A stretch of 58,022 bases of DNA from Flavobacteriales bacterium (GTDB taxonomy: Bacteria > Bacteroidota > Bacteroidia > Flavobacteriales_D > Crocinitomicaceae): the NCBI GenBank assembly GCA_013373595.1, contig JABXHO010000060.1, forward strand, positions 1-58,022. Reading direction: 5' to 3'. Both the position numbers and the translations under genes were made by a program. Shown here in pieces: positions 18,201 through 27,034 of this stretch. The notes under the pieces were generated by a model. It was given only the letters and a program-made list of their open reading frames with translations, ran no database searches and was not told the origin of the DNA. Every line of letters starts with the position of its first letter. The first letter of the stretch is position 1.

Positions 18201-18544
18201 AAGTGAAGTTTTACAGTCAGTTTGACCGAACCTTGTACGAACTCGAACTGAATAAAGATTTAAAGAAGTTTCTCTCTCCTTGGGCGTATGATGAAACGAA
18301 AAGTGTCGAGTTCGGCGTCACCTTGCACCGCAGTGTGTTGATTGACTTTGTAGAACGTCTCCACTATGTCGATTACATCTCATCCATTGTGATGGAAGTG
18401 GGAGAGGTAGGCAAACTGGGAGAACCAACGAAGAACGCAACACCTGCAAACCCAAAGTCAATTCTGGTGTCTGCAGAACAACATACAGTCAAGTCATTGC
18501 CCGAAAAGGCAGAAACCGATTCAACAATTGAAGTAGAATGTTAG
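15278..18544 (+). CDS. eCIS baseplate wedge protein, gp6/baseplate J-like (Pvc11/Afp11)
   Basis: Large baseplate wedge subunit, 1088 aa; in T4 the equivalent gp6 forms the ring around the hub. The recognisable part is toward the C terminus, about residues 860-1060: PTENDALYYKRVSERLRHKNRA, then the WDYESIVLQEFPDIYRVKC segment, then VNLDVINPEYQEVKIIIEVKF. This is the usual Pvc11-type baseplate J-like arrangement. The N-terminal ~800 residues are lineage-specific, with mixed helices and beta segments. The start is 12 bases after the gp25-like gene. The 3' end overlaps the following gene by seven bases, so the two wedge proteins are translationally coupled. Confidence 0.9.
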   Translation: MSEKCNTITGVLQRKGTDQLLRNKPELDPTSVQLMDFGVEEWMKFAYNFAKHVNYFSEENSKVSDGDWQSFFKDNDDLEELLENLDESNNLTPHLTLFICFLRLLDFSKDRFNKITKRHLDFFYSEVLKIDRIPAQSDSAYVVFELAKSFDQQKLEKGLGLDGGKDANGQQRIYELTEELAANKIEVAQLKNLYYHPNDGDDPGGDYYMRSSSVANSLDGQGEELPEEDPSWLPFGYFQDETDPNKVLENPSLQKATVGFAVAAEVLNLSEGERHIQFTIDFEQSFADPDSPEAPTYEELMQSIQVFYTAEKKWVGPIRLVEAASDDLIYKTNVADNQAKLYVKLDYKDYATAAYNQEIHLENYDCDAPVFRFIIDVNSEAGAKVYKAFSKTISGLEVNVLVEGMRQLVLDSDIGKLNPTKPMYPFSTTPVVGSNLVIDHNEIFSKNWSSVEAQIRWQNTPSVGFKKWYEAYQNKLIGNISGHVYSNSQTPEFAEEIVKVDGQQEGEEQERMISVRTLNSAGNDPIVSGDTYFEATKYVKSNNQWKLAENNTGQTKVALFQDATTDGVEDGIDYECVFSVVNPASSGDSAGPIRLSLNTSFLHDMYPQLYAIALSSEDKNLLIPNKPYTPFCQEIIVSYAASESISLGGSSEEEFEGRKITLFHELPFGQTIEHDYLRSLHNAQTKKCSLAPRIKRGGELYIGLENVVNLQTVSLYVQLLEGSENPLAESFDAEGVTWEVLCSDFWQKLNSTAIKMNEIDNFLDSGLVRLEIPKNATADNRQLDKGLVWIKAVMPKSYDAVCRVLDIKAQGAMATFVDNDNELSHLENGLPAETIAKLEERLSSVKSVVQPYNSFGGKPTENDALYYKRVSERLRHKNRAIMLWDYESIVLQEFPDIYRVKCLNHTNAKSYLAAGCVTLVVVPDTVNKNLFNILQPRVSTAYLNKIKKYVSKLTSLHVNLDVINPEYQEVKIIIEVKFYSQFDRTLYELELNKDLKKFLSPWAYDETKSVEFGVTLHRSVLIDFVERLHYVDYISSIVMEVGEVGKLGEPTKNATPANPKSILVSAEQHTVKSLPEKAETDSTIEVEC

Positions 18545-21279
18545 AGGAAATTAAACATATAAAAATTTCAAAGGACGTCTCATCTCAAGATGATCTGGAT
18601 TTCGCTTTTTTGAAGTCAACAGGAGTTGAATACATCGAATCCATGGGAGGAAGTCTATGGACTGATCTGAACGATCATGATCCTGGTGTTACCTTTCTGG
18701 AAACTTTGGCGTATGCGATAACGGATTTGGCAAATCGTATGAAATTGCCAATTGAAAGTCTGATTGCTTCTGAAGATGATTTGGATCTTTCTCGACAATT
18801 TAATCAGGCGCATGAAATTCTCCCAACGAAAGCTACAAATGCTTTGGATTACAGAAAGTTGTTTGCTGATATTCCGGGAGTACGTAATTCGTGGATTGTT
18901 CCTTACGAACGCATGCTTCATGTAGATTGCAAGCGAAGCAAAATTGCATTCAGCGATGAGGTACTTGGAAATCCTACGGACGAGGAAAAGAAACAAATCC
19001 GTATCAAAGGATTGAACAAAGTAATTGTGGATTACGACCTCACAGCGAAGAGGAAAAATGGTGAGACGGTAACCGAAGAATGGATCAATAAACAGATCAA
19101 GATTGCCTACTACAAAAACAGAAATCTATGCGAAGATTTGGCGGAAATTGTCCCTGTTAAGGAGCATCCGATTGGTGTTTGTGCTGATATAGAACTGGAT
19201 AAGTCGGTAGATGAAGATCTGGTTCATGCAAAAGTTCTAGACGTTATTGATCATTATTTCGCTCCTGAAATTCAGCACCATTCGCTGAAGGAAATGCTTG
19301 ATCGAAATTATCGAACAGATGAAATTTTTGAAGGACCTTATCTGGAAAAAGGATTCATCGATCCAAAAGAACTTGAAAAAGCGGACCTACGATCAGAAGT
19401 TCGTCTTTCCGACTTGGTAAAAGTCATCATGGAAGTGGAAGGGGTGAAGCTCATTACGGATATCACCATCAAAGATTGCGACCAAAACAAAGATGGTTCG
19501 AAATGGGTGATAGACATTGCTCCATACACAAAGCCTGTTTTGTGTTCTACCAAAAAAGAGAAAAGTAAGGGATGCTGCACTGTGAGTTCGTTCAGCTATG
19601 TAAAAGATATCCTTCCTATTACGTTGAATGACAAACGCGTAACGCAGCACCGAAAGGATTTACAAAAGAAGCGTATGGAAGCCAGCGCCCTGGCGGGATT
19701 AAACAGGAAGCTTTCAGTGAAAAGAGGTCAATATTTTGAAACGGGAGAAACTACAACCATTCAAAATGAATTGCCTGAAACGTATGGAGTCAGTCCTTTC
19801 GGATTACCATCCAATGCGAGTGAAGCGCGCAAAGCACAAGCGCTTCAATTGAAAGGATACCTTTCGTTTTTCGATCAAGTTTTGGCATCTTATTTCGCTC
19901 ACCTTTCAAAAGTAAAGGACTTACTGTCGATCAAAACAGGTGTGGTTCCAACTTACTTTACACAGGCCATTAACGATGTGAAGGATTTTGAGAAGCTGGT
20001 GGAAGATTATCCGATGGAAAATGATCCGCTTTTGGCAAAACGACTCTTCCAAGATCTCGACAATAACATTGAAAGAAGAAACGCAATTCTGGATCACCTT
20101 TTGGCTCGATTTGCAGAAAATTTCAGCGAATATACCTTCTTGATGCATGAATTGTATGGAAGTGTTTCAGATGAAATGGTTTTGTACTCGAAAGAGCAAT
20201 TTTTGAGCGAATATGTTGAGTTTGGAGCGTCGAGAGGAACAGGATACAACGTCTACGGTGATGTTTGGGATACCTCAAATGTGGCGGGAGCTCAGAAGCG
20301 AATTGCACGTTTGACAGGAATTAGAAATTACGATCGAAGAAATTTATCCCGATCACTAGCTGAAGTCTACATCCCTGCAGCATCCACGACAGGCAGATAC
20401 TTGTGGAGAATTCGAACGCACAACGGCGTGAAAATATTGAATTCGGCTATCGGATTTGATGAATCTTCAACAGCGAGTAAGGAACTATACATGGCGATTC
20501 GTAAGCTCGTGAATGTAGATATTGAGAAGGTCAAGAAGGCATTTGAAAATGGGGTGAAGCACAAAGATATCATTGATAATATCGTGATTTACCAGCGACC
20601 AAATGGACAATACAAATTCAATGTGATTGATAAATCAAGATTGAATCCAGCTGGAGAGTTCGAAATCATTGGAATCTTCGCCGAATGGGATGAAACACTC
20701 GAAGATTTAGAAAAACACATCATTGAAATCATCACCTATTTGAAGAGAGAATTTAGCGAGGAAGGACTGTTTACAATTGAACACGTATTCTTGCTTCCAG
20801 ACCTTCAAGATGATGATGCAGAACTGGAAAAATTTCTACCTGTTTGCATCGACGATTGCAACGATTGCTGCTCAATGGATCCGTACTCTTTCAAAGTGAG
20901 TATTATCCTTCCCGGATACACGCAGCGATTCAGCGATCCAGATTTTAGAGCGTATATGGAATTGATGATTCAAGCTGAGTTACCAGCGCATATCGTTCCC
21001 CGAATTTGTTGGATTGGTCATCGAGATAATTATGAGTTGGAAGAAGATGAAATCAATCAACTCATGGTGCTCGAAGAAGCATACAAAAAATACCTTGAAG
21101 AACTGAAAGCAAACAGGAAAACTGGAACATCTATTCAGAAGGAAACACTTGTTGACTTCAAAACAATTCTATTCGATTTATTCACTTTATACCCAGTAGG
21201 TAGACTCCACGATTGTGAAAGCGACGAAGACCTCGAAGGGAAAATAATACTAGGCAGAACGAACCTTGGATCACTATAA
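18538..21279 (+). CDS. eCIS baseplate wedge protein (Pvc12/Afp12-like)
   Basis: Second large baseplate wedge component (gp7 position), 913 aa. The N terminus contains SLWTDLNDHDPGVTFLETLA followed by YAITDLANRM (about residues 39-70), the hallmark of Pvc12-type proteins, where a helical segment interlocks with the gp6-like protein. A run of cysteines (CSTKKEKSKGCC near 341-352; CIDDCNDCCSM near 771-781) could bind metal or form crosslinks. It overlaps the preceding gene by seven bases and is followed by the giant repeat protein after 11 bases. Family assignment rests on the DHDPG motif and gene order. Confidence 0.88.
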   Translation: MLEEIKHIKISKDVSSQDDLDFAFLKSTGVEYIESMGGSLWTDLNDHDPGVTFLETLAYAITDLANRMKLPIESLIASEDDLDLSRQFNQAHEILPTKATNALDYRKLFADIPGVRNSWIVPYERMLHVDCKRSKIAFSDEVLGNPTDEEKKQIRIKGLNKVIVDYDLTAKRKNGETVTEEWINKQIKIAYYKNRNLCEDLAEIVPVKEHPIGVCADIELDKSVDEDLVHAKVLDVIDHYFAPEIQHHSLKEMLDRNYRTDEIFEGPYLEKGFIDPKELEKADLRSEVRLSDLVKVIMEVEGVKLITDITIKDCDQNKDGSKWVIDIAPYTKPVLCSTKKEKSKGCCTVSSFSYVKDILPITLNDKRVTQHRKDLQKKRMEASALAGLNRKLSVKRGQYFETGETTTIQNELPETYGVSPFGLPSNASEARKAQALQLKGYLSFFDQVLASYFAHLSKVKDLLSIKTGVVPTYFTQAINDVKDFEKLVEDYPMENDPLLAKRLFQDLDNNIERRNAILDHLLARFAENFSEYTFLMHELYGSVSDEMVLYSKEQFLSEYVEFGASRGTGYNVYGDVWDTSNVAGAQKRIARLTGIRNYDRRNLSRSLAEVYIPAASTTGRYLWRIRTHNGVKILNSAIGFDESSTASKELYMAIRKLVNVDIEKVKKAFENGVKHKDIIDNIVIYQRPNGQYKFNVIDKSRLNPAGEFEIIGIFAEWDETLEDLEKHIIEIITYLKREFSEEGLFTIEHVFLLPDLQDDDAELEKFLPVCIDDCNDCCSMDPYSFKVSIILPGYTQRFSDPDFRAYMELMIQAELPAHIVPRICWIGHRDNYELEEDEINQLMVLEEAYKKYLEELKANRKTGTSIQKETLVDFKTILFDLFTLYPVGRLHDCESDEDLEGKIILGRTNLGSL

Positions 21280-21290
21280 CACAAGAAATC

Positions 21291-24200
21291 ATGGCACAGA
21301 AATTAAACGATTTAACCACTTCCTATCACTCTTTTGAAAATGATCAGGTTTTAACTGCTGATCAACTCAATGAATTTCTCGAGTATTTCGACGAGCAAGA
21401 CCGATTGAGCCGAATTTGCCTGAGTGGGGTAGGAATCACATGTGGATTTGAATTATCAACAAATTCAGAGAACCATATAACCATCGGTAAAGGTGCGGGA
21501 GTTACGACCGATGGAGACTTGATTCACTTGGTGAAAAAAAAGTCGGAGAATGGAAAAACACTGAATGTATTTGAAGACGACAAGCTAATCTACAAGTACT
21601 ATAGAGCGTATACTGGAGAAAAAGTGAACTACGATCCACAGTTTAATAAGCTCGACAGTGTTTCCGACTTTGAAATCATTCCGTTAATAGAAGTGGTTTC
21701 GGAGCAAGAGAAGCAAGATGGTGACAAGGACTTGTCTGAACTTAACTTAAATGATAAAATTGCTCTGTTTTATTTAGAATGCTACCCGAAAGAGGCAGAT
21801 AATTGTGTGGGCGTCGACTGTGATAACCAAGGAATCGAACAAGTTAATAAGCTGCGTGTCTTATTGGTTGATCTAGATAATGTTGACAGAATTACCAAGA
21901 ACGATGAACTGTTCAATAGTTATGTAACATTCGAAGCCTTTTTAGAGACTAAAACGGTGTACGTCCCGCGCGTAATTCTGAACAAAACGAATACGAAAAA
22001 TATTACGGAACTTGCTCGTGCCTATCAGGATGAGCAGCCGATAAAGGACAGTATTGAGAACTTAACCTCGGGTGTTGGTTTAATTCTGAATAGCCTCGGG
22101 AAATCTGATCAGGCGATTCAGTTTAATAGTAACATGAATAGAATATTTTCAGCCAACACAGGTACGAATAAAGTTCTCTTCCAATACAAATATGATTTAC
22201 TAAAAGACCTGGCAGATTCATACAATGAATTGAAGGAACTGTTCCTCGAAAATTACAGTACGTGCTGTCCAAGTATTACGGCATTCCCTAAACATTTACT
22301 TCTGGGAAGATTAAAGGAGCCGGGTGAGGAGATCACCTATCGACATAAGTTCCATAAGTCTCCAATTTTAATGGATAACGATGATGGAAACGGACGTTTT
22401 GAATCTGTTATCGAACGAATATTGACAATGGTGAGTCCAAATGGATTCCTCAACAGAAATAGGTTCAAGAGCGAGTCCATCCGAATTACGCCATCTAATG
22501 TGCGTGTGCCATTGGCCAAAAGAGCAGTGCCATTTTACTATAGATTTTCCGAGAAATTGATGAAAAATTGGGATTTCGATAAACGAAAATTCAACCGATA
22601 CAAGTCCATTCTCGGATACAGACAAGCGTTGGAATATCCGAATAATTATCCCATCTCGACGCCACTTCAATATACATTGGATGCGTACAATTTCTTTAGA
22701 ATCGAAGGACATCAAGGATCTTTTTACGATGATGTATTTGAAGAATTGACTAAAATCAAGGAAGACTTTAGCTTACCATTCGACATCAAGGTGCTCGGAA
22801 TTAATGTTGAGGAATTTGATGAGTTGTTGGAGGATCAGTACAAGTGTGATTTTAGGGATCTGAATGTATTGCTCGATGCGTGGTCGTCTGAACAAGAATG
22901 CATTGCTTCAGAGGTGACGCGAGTGCTCTCTAGTTTTAGTACAAAATATCCGGGTAAGAATATAATTGAAAATGACTTCTATTCGATCAAAAGAGCTACG
23001 TATTTCGGTTACAAAGGAGAAATGACCAATAATGAGCTAGGTCCAGATTTGTATGGAGATAAGGTGTATTCTCGAAAAATGACCTATTCCGAGTCGGAGT
23101 ACATGTACGATAACACAGCCGATTCGAAAGCAACTGCAGGAAAGACAACTGGTACCAACCCAATACTGACGTACATTAATAACGAGCCGAATACAGTTGG
23201 ATATTACTTGGATCAATCCATTAAGAATGCAAACGGAAATTACGCGAATGCATTAGCTTACACTGCTAATGAACTTTATCCACGTGTAAATCAATGGGAA
23301 GATGCAATTGTAGATAGTACCGTGAAGCTTCCGTTGCAGATCATGGTAGCCTGTACAAGTTTGATCGAACTAATCCCTAATTCGATCGAAGAACTAAGTG
23401 ATTCTACATTGGATTCATACAATGTTGAAATTGAAAAGCTGTGTAGTTACACTAAACAACTTCAGAACAAGTACCAAAGTCCAAATCTTGTAGCGAAAAT
23501 CACGGAAAAGACGCGTTCTATGGTGTCTTTGTTGATAAATCAACTGACCGTAATCTGTTGTAGTTCGAAAAAATTGCAAGCTCTTCTTGAAGAAGTGAAG
23601 GAACGCAAAGAGTCGATCTTGGAACGCTTAAACTTTAGCAAATTCGCTGAAAATCATCCGGGCTTGGAACATAAAGCTGGAGCTGGACCAGGAGAGACAT
23701 TTGTTATTGTTTATGTCAATCATCCAGTACAACGAAGAATTAAAGACACTATTGGATATGTAAAAGACGCATTGAACAATTCAATGGAGATTGAGCAACC
23801 TAAGAAGTTTTATAGAGAAGCAGAGAGATCTTTCGAAAGAATGGCTGTTTCAGTTGAAGGAGATCCAACCGGAAAGACCGCAAAAGAGGAAAGTTCAGAA
23901 AAACTAGTAATTGATGAAACGGGTAAAACGGGTTACTTCGGAAGATTTGAGACCATCATTCGGAAGGGAGCTGTTGTGGCAGACTTTACGCTTCCGTACC
24001 TATGCTGTTCAGATTGTGCGCCCATTAGTTTTGTGCTGCCGAAGATTCCCGTGTCGCTTACACTATCCGATACTACGTATTGTATCGACGATTCAAACAA
24101 ACAAATCGATTTGACAATTACACCTGATGATGGAGTTGTCACAGTGGTGGATGCCGTTCCTGGAGTGAATATTTTAGGAAAGAAACTCAATATTGACGGA

Positions 24201-27032
24201 ACAATTTTTCCAGAGGAATTGCTGGGGACTGTGTTGAAATTTAAAGTTGATGGAGAAGAAACAGATGCCGAACTATTGGTATCGAAAACGCCAGTAATTG
24301 ATTTCGCACTTCCTGAGCCAGGTGCCAACCGAATCGTAAACTTTACCGTTTCTGGTGACGATTCGCCCGATTTCACTTACCTCTGGGAGTTTGGAGATGG
24401 AATGACAAGCACGGAAAGAGAACCAACGCACGACTATTCTGATTCAGGAGCACGCGATGAGTTCATTGTTACGTTAACAGTAACCGGAATTGGCGCTGTG
24501 TGTCCAAAAGTTGTTTCGCATACCTTAACCTTTGTGGAAGTAACCGTATCTGTGGAAACGGATATCGTATGTGAGGATGGAGACCCTATTCCGTTCATCA
24601 TTTCACCAGAAGGTGCCACAGCCGACATTAAAGGTGATGGTGTAAATGAGAAAAAAACGCATTTCGATCCTTCCCTCGTGGGACCTGGATCGTATCCGAT
24701 GATTTTTGATGGAAATGTGTTCGCTACAATTACGGTGAAATCACAACCTGAAATCACAAGCAAAATCATCACAAAAGTGAATGATGTAGACCTCGACCTT
24801 TCTGTTGAGGCGAAGGATGTAGAAACGTACGCATGGACAATTACACTTCCTGATGGTAAGACACGAACTTCAGTAAAATCCAATCCAAGCATTCCTTTCG
24901 AGGTAATTGATGGATACAAAGCAGGTGAGGAGATCAATATCGCGGTTAAATTGTCGAACAAATGTGGAAATGTAAGCACGGAAATTTCGTGGGTTATTCC
25001 AGATAAAAGCGAACCAAATGCTCAGTTGGATCAGTTGAGATATTGTAGCAATGATAAAACCGTATATGATTTCACAATAGAAAATTTCACGTCGAATACG
25101 GTCATAGAAGGAGAAGGAGTAAATGCAGCAGTAAAACCTCCAACATTCTCTCCAATGGGATTAGTGCCTGGTGAATACGACATTACTGTTGATGGAAAAG
25201 TGGTCGATACGGTGATCGTGGTAGATAAACCAACCATTGAAATAGCTGAACTCAACTCAACTGTGAATGGATTAGCGGCATCAGCAACCGTACCAACGGG
25301 TGTTACCGAAGAATCACTAGTGTGGAAATTCCTAGATCCTGAATCGGGAGCAACACTACACGAGTCTATCCTCGGAAAGAAATCAATTGAAGTGAACTTT
25401 AGTGATTTTACAGATGAGAAATGGACATCCGTTCGAGTAGTTGTTACTGGGTTGGCAGGACCTTGTGGGCCGGTTACAACAAATCAGACATTTTCCCGAC
25501 CACTAGAAGTAAGCGTTGCGCTACCTCGATATAATTTCTGTGTGGGAGATACGGCGAGCTATAAGTTCTCCTTCACTCCAGATACGGGAACAGTGACGAT
25601 GTCTGGAAGTGGGGTCGATTCAACTGGAACGTCCTTCTCTCCAGGTGGATTAGCAGCAGGATCGTACATCTTAACAGCGTCAAATGGTAATACCTTATCG
25701 GTAACAATTTACGAGAAACCAACCTTGCAAATTGGGGTAATTACGTCCCAAACAAATGGGTTCTCGACTTCAACGGTGTTGCCTGCAGGTGTATTGTTGA
25801 AATCTGTTCAATGGACGTTTACGCATCCAGCAACAGGTGAAGAATTGCACCCACCAATTGCTGCATCAACAAGTATTCAGTTAGACTTTAACAACTTTAC
25901 CAATGAATGGACCGATGTTGAAATTACATTATCAGCTATTGCAGGTCCATGCGGAAGTATTTCCGATAGTGCGAAGTATACAAAACCTGTCATTGTTGAT
26001 GTAACGGTGTCTTTACCGAAATACACCTTCTGTCAAGATGACAAAGGAACATACGATTTCATCTTTACGCCCGACCAACCGATGATGATGTCTGGTCCCG
26101 GAGTGAACACAACAGGAACGGCATTTAGTCCGAATGGATTAACGCCAGGATCATACACAATCGTTTCTGAAAATGGCGATCAATTAACGGTAAACATCGT
26201 TGATTCAAGAATCGGTACGATGAATACTCCCGTATATGACAATCAAAAGAATGAAATAACCTTGAGTTTCACGCCGATTGGTGGTAGTACAATGCTTCCA
26301 AACGTGGAGTGGAGAATCGGAAGAGAAGAATTGGGAGATTTACCTGGTTCTACAAGCTCAAACTATACAATTTCGACGGAAAAACTCAAACTGGCTCCGG
26401 GTGATACCTTATTGTATGAAATGATCTTGACCAGTGAATTGTGCGGAACGAAACAAGAGGAAGGTTCTTTTAAAATTCCTTCGGTGATAGAAAATTGCGA
26501 AACAACAATGTTTACGGAATTGGATACCATCCGAAATAACGCACCAACGCCAACGCTGATACAAAGTTTCTTCAAAGATCAAAATGATCAAGAAGCAGTT
26601 GGGAAATTGTACAATTTACTCGACAGCATGATGAAAAATGCACCCAATGTTGTTGGCGGTCAAATGAATGATGAGATTGTGAACGAAATAGGTGGATTCC
26701 TCAAGTTCCTTGAAGGAAAGATCAACGAAGCATTGGAAATGAAAAATGAGAACCTACTGAACTTCCTTACGCGTTTGTACCGAATGGCCGTAGCGATGTA
26801 TGCAATTGCTTTCCGCTGCCAAGATCAGTTTGATTTTAAAGATTTCCCGAGTGGAATCGCTTTGAACAACCTTCTCAAAAGCCATTTTGATGCGTCGAAC
26901 CCTGATTCGTTGATATCGAAGAGTGTGAAAGTATTCGATTCGACAAATACAGGTCCATTCGTTGAATTATTAAATGAAAAGGGAGTAACGAAACAACCAT
27001 GGATGACCATTGAGTTTATCATTAGCGCATAA
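21291..27032 (+). CDS. Giant eCIS-associated protein with C-terminal PKD/Ig-like repeats
   Basis: A 1913-aa protein with no signal peptide. Residues 1-150 have a beta-rich domain (SGVGITCGFELS, GKGAGVTTDGDLIHL) resembling the N terminus of large baseplate/trunk proteins in Bacteroidota eCIS. About 150-880 is largely helical. From about 925 to 1735 come five tandem Ig-like units of roughly 160 residues, each starting near a Cys (C-x-D-D type). The first contains a PKD motif (YLWEFGDG near 1030). The last ~170 residues are helical. Position after the two wedge proteins, where PVC has a tail fibre, suggests a surface-exposed trunk, fibre or spacer used for attachment. I assign no specific homologue; the role in host binding or particle stabilisation is inference. 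Confidence 0.72.
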   Translation: MAQKLNDLTTSYHSFENDQVLTADQLNEFLEYFDEQDRLSRICLSGVGITCGFELSTNSENHITIGKGAGVTTDGDLIHLVKKKSENGKTLNVFEDDKLIYKYYRAYTGEKVNYDPQFNKLDSVSDFEIIPLIEVVSEQEKQDGDKDLSELNLNDKIALFYLECYPKEADNCVGVDCDNQGIEQVNKLRVLLVDLDNVDRITKNDELFNSYVTFEAFLETKTVYVPRVILNKTNTKNITELARAYQDEQPIKDSIENLTSGVGLILNSLGKSDQAIQFNSNMNRIFSANTGTNKVLFQYKYDLLKDLADSYNELKELFLENYSTCCPSITAFPKHLLLGRLKEPGEEITYRHKFHKSPILMDNDDGNGRFESVIERILTMVSPNGFLNRNRFKSESIRITPSNVRVPLAKRAVPFYYRFSEKLMKNWDFDKRKFNRYKSILGYRQALEYPNNYPISTPLQYTLDAYNFFRIEGHQGSFYDDVFEELTKIKEDFSLPFDIKVLGINVEEFDELLEDQYKCDFRDLNVLLDAWSSEQECIASEVTRVLSSFSTKYPGKNIIENDFYSIKRATYFGYKGEMTNNELGPDLYGDKVYSRKMTYSESEYMYDNTADSKATAGKTTGTNPILTYINNEPNTVGYYLDQSIKNANGNYANALAYTANELYPRVNQWEDAIVDSTVKLPLQIMVACTSLIELIPNSIEELSDSTLDSYNVEIEKLCSYTKQLQNKYQSPNLVAKITEKTRSMVSLLINQLTVICCSSKKLQALLEEVKERKESILERLNFSKFAENHPGLEHKAGAGPGETFVIVYVNHPVQRRIKDTIGYVKDALNNSMEIEQPKKFYREAERSFERMAVSVEGDPTGKTAKEESSEKLVIDETGKTGYFGRFETIIRKGAVVADFTLPYLCCSDCAPISFVLPKIPVSLTLSDTTYCIDDSNKQIDLTITPDDGVVTVVDAVPGVNILGKKLNIDGTIFPEELLGTVLKFKVDGEETDAELLVSKTPVIDFALPEPGANRIVNFTVSGDDSPDFTYLWEFGDGMTSTEREPTHDYSDSGARDEFIVTLTVTGIGAVCPKVVSHTLTFVEVTVSVETDIVCEDGDPIPFIISPEGATADIKGDGVNEKKTHFDPSLVGPGSYPMIFDGNVFATITVKSQPEITSKIITKVNDVDLDLSVEAKDVETYAWTITLPDGKTRTSVKSNPSIPFEVIDGYKAGEEINIAVKLSNKCGNVSTEISWVIPDKSEPNAQLDQLRYCSNDKTVYDFTIENFTSNTVIEGEGVNAAVKPPTFSPMGLVPGEYDITVDGKVVDTVIVVDKPTIEIAELNSTVNGLAASATVPTGVTEESLVWKFLDPESGATLHESILGKKSIEVNFSDFTDEKWTSVRVVVTGLAGPCGPVTTNQTFSRPLEVSVALPRYNFCVGDTASYKFSFTPDTGTVTMSGSGVDSTGTSFSPGGLAAGSYILTASNGNTLSVTIYEKPTLQIGVITSQTNGFSTSTVLPAGVLLKSVQWTFTHPATGEELHPPIAASTSIQLDFNNFTNEWTDVEITLSAIAGPCGSISDSAKYTKPVIVDVTVSLPKYTFCQDDKGTYDFIFTPDQPMMMSGPGVNTTGTAFSPNGLTPGSYTIVSENGDQLTVNIVDSRIGTMNTPVYDNQKNEITLSFTPIGGSTMLPNVEWRIGREELGDLPGSTSSNYTISTEKLKLAPGDTLLYEMILTSELCGTKQEEGSFKIPSVIENCETTMFTELDTIRNNAPTPTLIQSFFKDQNDQEAVGKLYNLLDSMMKNAPNVVGGQMNDEIVNEIGGFLKFLEGKINEALEMKNENLLNFLTRLYRMAVAMYAIAFRCQDQFDFKDFPSGIALNNLLKSHFDASNPDSLISKSVKVFDSTNTGPFVELLNEKGVTKQPWMTIEFIISA
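24070..26490 (+). repeat. Five tandem ~490-bp repeats encoding Ig-like domains
   Basis: Within the giant gene, cysteine-led units begin near 24079, 24568, 25042, 25537 and 26031, giving periods of about 474-495 bases. The third to fifth units are most alike: they share a FSPnGLxpGSY-like strand, and the third and fourth also share AGPCG followed by a TKP/SRP-type boundary. The first two are more diverged and the first holds a PKD signature. This pattern indicates expansion by duplication, and unit number may vary between strains. Confidence 0.7.
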
Positions 27033-27034
27033 AA

